Shown one piece after another: positions 25,289-28,045 of a stretch of 28,045 nucleotides of DNA. Origin of the DNA: RXIX01 sp003989075 (lineage in GTDB: Bacteria > Pseudomonadota > Gammaproteobacteria > Competibacterales > Competibacteraceae); NCBI GenBank assembly GCA_029780415.1, contig JAKOYN010000080.1, forward strand, positions 1-28,045, given 5' to 3'. The translations under genes were made by a program, and so were the position numbers. The notes under the pieces were generated by a model. That model searched no databases. It had not been told where the DNA came from and saw only the letters and a list, made by a program, of their open reading frames with translations. Positions within the stretch are counted from its first letter, which is position 1, and the number at the start of each line of letters is the position of its first letter.

Positions 25289-25738
25289 TTAACGCTGCGG
25301 TGAGGCATCCTCGCTGCTGATAATGAATACGCCGTCTACCTCGGTAACGCGAAACACCTGTGGTGTGCGGGCAAGCGGCACGTCACCCTCGCTCAGGCCA
25401 GCTCCCTGCAGGAGATGGGCGCGCACTGCCGGATGGTTCAGCGCCATCTGATCATCCTCCAGCCAGGCGCGAACCTGTGGATCCTGCGGCTCGAAGATAT
25501 GCACCTCCTGGTGGCCCCGCCCGAGCATGGCATAGACCGGTGGGTCGCCGACCTGCATGTAGGCGGTATAGCCCAGGCCCACATAGCGCCGCACCGTCGC
25601 TGCCACGCTGGACACCGTCGCGTTCTGGCTTTCGTAGCGCGGACCGCGTTCGAAACGATGGCCCTTTTCCAGCAGATAAGCCCGCAGCGACTTGATCACC
25701 GCGACCAAATCAGTCTTCGATGTGTCTTTATTGCCCAT
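25289..25738 (-). CDS. Unrecognised 149-aa soluble protein
   Basis: I do not recognise a family. The ATG at 25738 has GGAGG 7 bases upstream, which decides the start; the longer frame runs into the preceding gene. The 149 residues show no signal or membrane segment and begin with a helix-forming stretch (TDLVAVIKSLRAYLLEKGHRF). A mixed region with GLGYTAYMQVGDPPVYAMLGRG and EVHIFEPQDPQVRAWLEDD follows, and the C-terminal strand DGVFIISSED comes last. It lies 52 bases after the 346-aa gene and 98 bases before the secreted-protein gene, probably in the same transcript as the former. Confidence 0.82.
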   Translation of the reverse strand: MGNKDTSKTDLVAVIKSLRAYLLEKGHRFERGPRYESQNATVSSVAATVRRYVGLGYTAYMQVGDPPVYAMLGRGHQEVHIFEPQDPQVRAWLEDDQMALNHPAVRAHLLQGAGLSEGDVPLARTPQVFRVTEVDGVFIISSEDASPQR

Positions 25739-25790
25739 GGAAAATCCTCCACTTCTATTCCCAACAACCGTCGCCTGGCGACGGCACCAC

Positions 25791-26831
25791 CTAGCGAACC
25801 GAGTACAACAGCCGGTTGGCTTCCTTGAAGAAATCCGGTTGTGGTAACAGATCCCCACTGGGAAAATGCACGAACAGCGCGGCGATCCGGCGCTCGTTTT
25901 CCAATACGATCTCATTGAAGGAGATCGTATTAGTCAGCTGTGGCGAACCGGCAGCAACCTTGGTGTTGGCGTGATCCAGGGTCAGGGTAACCGGTTCCAG
26001 CCGCAGATACTGTTCCGGCTCGCTCAGGATGGCGACGACCTTGGCCAGATACTGATCGAGCGTGGATGAATCGGCGCGCAATTGATCAAGTTCGCTTTCC
26101 AGCGCCTGCAACTGCTGCTCGATGGTATTCATATCCACCGACTCCCCCCCGTTCCCGGTGAGGAAGTCCAGGCCGACATGTGCCTTTTTCAGCAGGCCCG
26201 ACTTCTGCTGCAACAGGCGGCGCTGCTGCTGTTCCAGTTGCGTCTTTTGCACGCGGCTCGTGGTCAGGGCCTGCAGGGCAACCCCTACCAGATAATCAAA
26301 GCCGCGCCGCATCAGCTCGCGGCGGGTATCCTGCTCGTTATCACTCAGACAGACCAGGCGGTGCTCACAGAAATTGACCGTGACCTGCGGCACATCGCGG
26401 CGCAGCATCTCGCCGTCCATTTCGATGCCGAGAACGTTCTTTTCCACCCGGATCGCGCCGAGCGCGGCATACAGCCTATCCGGCAGCGGCGTCGGTGCCT
26501 GCTTGAGATAGTCGCGCATGCCGTCGCTGAAGCTGAGCACCTCGCGCAGACTCTCGGGCGAGGCGAACAGGGCGCGCAGCCGTGGATCGGCCAGATAACC
26601 GGCGCGATCGGCGGCGATCGGCGGCGGCAGAGCATTGACGAAGTTCACCACGAAATCGATGGTCTTCTCGACCGCCGGCCACAACTGGCGCCGGTAGTGA
26701 CTCACCGCCCGCAGTCGCAGATCAGTGCCATCCACCGCCCGCTCAATGGCCCTGAGCATCAATGCCTTGTCGAATTTGGCCGGTTGACTCGGCGTCGTGG
26801 CGAAAATGGAATACAGGAAACGAAAAGCCAT
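25791..26831 (-). CDS. Unrecognised 346-aa protein with coiled coil
   Basis: The ATG is preceded by AAGGAGG at 6 bases, close to an ideal ribosome site. The protein has 346 residues, no signal peptide and no membrane segment. The N-terminal 190 residues look alpha-helical with a strand pair around AIRVEKNVLGIEMDGE and QVTVNFCEHRLVCL. Two coiled-coil stretches (about 194-217, Gln/Lys/Leu-rich, and 233-262) follow, and a C-terminal beta-like region (276-330) comes last. I cannot assign a family or function. It is the first gene of the minus-strand run and probably co-transcribed with the 149-aa gene 52 bases downstream. Confidence 0.85.
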   Translation of the reverse strand: MAFRFLYSIFATTPSQPAKFDKALMLRAIERAVDGTDLRLRAVSHYRRQLWPAVEKTIDFVVNFVNALPPPIAADRAGYLADPRLRALFASPESLREVLSFSDGMRDYLKQAPTPLPDRLYAALGAIRVEKNVLGIEMDGEMLRRDVPQVTVNFCEHRLVCLSDNEQDTRRELMRRGFDYLVGVALQALTTSRVQKTQLEQQQRRLLQQKSGLLKKAHVGLDFLTGNGGESVDMNTIEQQLQALESELDQLRADSSTLDQYLAKVVAILSEPEQYLRLEPVTLTLDHANTKVAAGSPQLTNTISFNEIVLENERRIAALFVHFPSGDLLPQPDFFKEANRLLYSVR

Positions 26832-27068
26832 GGCGGTCCTCCTTCAAGGCAACTGCGACAGGGCGCGGGCGCGACACTTAAACACACCGCAAGGGGTTCC
26901 AGATCGTGCCCGTCATGTCTGTCATGGGGCAGATTCAGCTCCCCGTGAACACGACACTCGTTGCGATTAAGTATGGATCACGCGCGTGGCCCGTGCGCGG
27001 CAAGTATTCTTTTCAGTCTGAAGGGCGCGGCTTTTCGCGCAATTATTGAAGCTTTGGAGATGAATGGT

Positions 27069-27947
27069 TCAGCCAGGCTGGATTCCGGTCAGTTGCCGGG
27101 AATGCAACCACTTCAGGATGATATCTGCGGTTTTCCGGGGTGCTTCCAGCGGCGCCATATGCCCGATTCCGGGCAACACCACACACTCATCCTGTTTGCG
27201 CAGTCGGCGCCACTTGTCCCACGATGCAGCCGGGATCAAATCACTCGCCGCCGCCCTGATACCGAGTACCGGCATGCGCAGGGATTTGAGATGCCCCCAG
27301 ACATGAGGGGGTGTGCTGAAGACATGCGCTTCCCAGATCCTGGGAAATGCCAGACGCAATCCACCATCCGGATCAGGCACCAGACCATGCGCTCCATAAT
27401 CGTCGAGGACCGTGCCGCTCAAGCGTGAAAACAGCCGCTTGCCGCGATGGAATTCAACAAAGGATTGCACCGACTCCCAGTGCTCGCGCCGTTCCAGCGT
27501 CTTGCGGACGAGGGGAAACAGGCGGCGGACCCTGAAGGGCATGCTCCGCGCCGCCAGTAGAAATGCAGTTGAGAACAGGATCGGTTCAATCAACACCAGC
27601 GCCCTGAATAAGTCCGGCCGTTTGCTAGCGGCCAACAGAGTACCGATTGCCCCGAGTGAATGCCCCACGCCGATGACCGGATGACGTCCGCTTGCGTCCA
27701 GAAAGTCGATCAGATCATCGGCATAGCTCATCCAGCCGGTCTTGGATGATGGCAGGCCGATGTTTTTCCAGGTTGCGCGATGCGCCAAGCCGATCACCTG
27801 AAAATCGGCCGCCAGTTCAGTGATAAATTCGGTGTAGGTACGAAAGGGAAAACCATTGGCGTGATAGAAGTGCAACAATGGACCGGCGCCATGGGTTTCA
27901 TACCAGTGAGCGCTACCGGACTGCAGCTGAATGGCATGGATATTCAT
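27069..27947 (-). CDS. Alpha/beta hydrolase
   Basis: This is a serine hydrolase of the alpha/beta fold, likely cytoplasmic, with unknown substrate. Starting at ATG 27947 (AGGGA 6 bases upstream) it has 292 residues. Nucleophile Ser97 is in GVGHSLGAIG, the acid is probably Asp236 in RAAASDLI, and the base is His263 in GIGHMAPLEAP. HANGFPF (29-35) is the oxyanion-hole segment, with Ala in place of the usual Gly after His. A helical cap lies between about 125 and 205. The upstream extension in the same frame lacks support. It is monocistronic, with a gap of 237 bases to the next gene in the same direction. Confidence 0.9.
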   Translation of the reverse strand: MNIHAIQLQSGSAHWYETHGAGPLLHFYHANGFPFRTYTEFITELAADFQVIGLAHRATWKNIGLPSSKTGWMSYADDLIDFLDASGRHPVIGVGHSLGAIGTLLAASKRPDLFRALVLIEPILFSTAFLLAARSMPFRVRRLFPLVRKTLERREHWESVQSFVEFHRGKRLFSRLSGTVLDDYGAHGLVPDPDGGLRLAFPRIWEAHVFSTPPHVWGHLKSLRMPVLGIRAAASDLIPAASWDKWRRLRKQDECVVLPGIGHMAPLEAPRKTADIILKWLHSRQLTGIQPG

Positions 27948-27968
27948 CACGTTTCCCTGTCCCGGTAT

Positions 27969-27987
27969 TAAACCGCGCACCGGTTTA
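27969..27987. promoter_or_regulatory. Dyad upstream of the hydrolase gene
   Basis: TAAACCG and CGGTTTA form a perfect 7-bp dyad with a 5-base centre (GC-rich), 21 bases before the hydrolase ATG. Its position fits an operator near the promoter, but no cognate regulator is seen in the window. Confidence 0.3.
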
Positions 27988-28045
27988 TCGCGCCTGTCGC
28001 TGCACGCGCACCTGAGCAATGCGATGCCCATCCATTCCCGCCACC

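Noticed and set aside
27028..27043. Short GCGCG/CGCGC hairpin downstream of the hydrolase gene
   Set aside because: The stem is only 5 bp and there is no T tract on the minus strand, so a terminator call is not supported.
26961..27428. Plus-strand frame of 155 codons reaching from the gap into the hydrolase gene
   Set aside because: Most of it is antisense to the conserved C-terminal part of the hydrolase and it matches no family.

Overview
The window looks like a GC-rich proteobacterial chromosome segment (gamma- or betaproteobacterial by protein type). Supporting signs are an AcrR/TtgR-type repressor with an Escherichia-like operator, two HAE1 RND efflux pumps, Tag, an exported FeSOD and the YjjP/YjjB exporter pair. 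The species cannot be fixed from sequence alone. Genes are dense: no gene-free stretch exceeds 300 bases. The largest gaps are 6901-7127 (divergent promoters and operator), 18227-18486 (efflux operon leader) and 26832-27068 (nothing convincing).

Region 1 (1-5599, plus strand) is the 3' part of a likely anti-phage operon: a DUF1156/COG1743-type adenine DNA methylase cut by the left edge, an unrecognised 170-aa protein, and a SNF2-family helicase. The methylase gene carries an in-frame, roughly 120-bp GC-rich inverted repeat that looks like an inserted palindromic element.

Region 2 (5655-11382): the tag glycosylase and an AcrR-like repressor form a minus-strand pair. They diverge from a two-gene RND pump operon (adaptor and permease) across a near-perfect AcrR-type operator embedded in overlapping promoters.

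Region 3 (11454-18226, minus strand): a Tat-exported iron superoxide dismutase, then a complete three-gene RND efflux system (adaptor, permease, outer-membrane factor) ending in a strong terminator. The first pump has no outer-membrane factor of its own and may share this one.

Region 4 (18487-26831, all minus strand): ten closely spaced genes. From upstream to downstream they encode two unrecognised soluble proteins, a large secreted repeat protein with an Asn/Val/Arg motif, a small membrane protein translationally coupled to polyphosphate kinase 2, a DUF2092-type lipoprotein, a small secreted Gly-rich protein with the same Asn-Val motif, and a split threonine/serine exporter (YjjP/YjjB). This is the least explained block and may be an envelope or stress module. 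Region 5 (27069-27947, minus strand) is a single alpha/beta hydrolase gene with a dyad just upstream.
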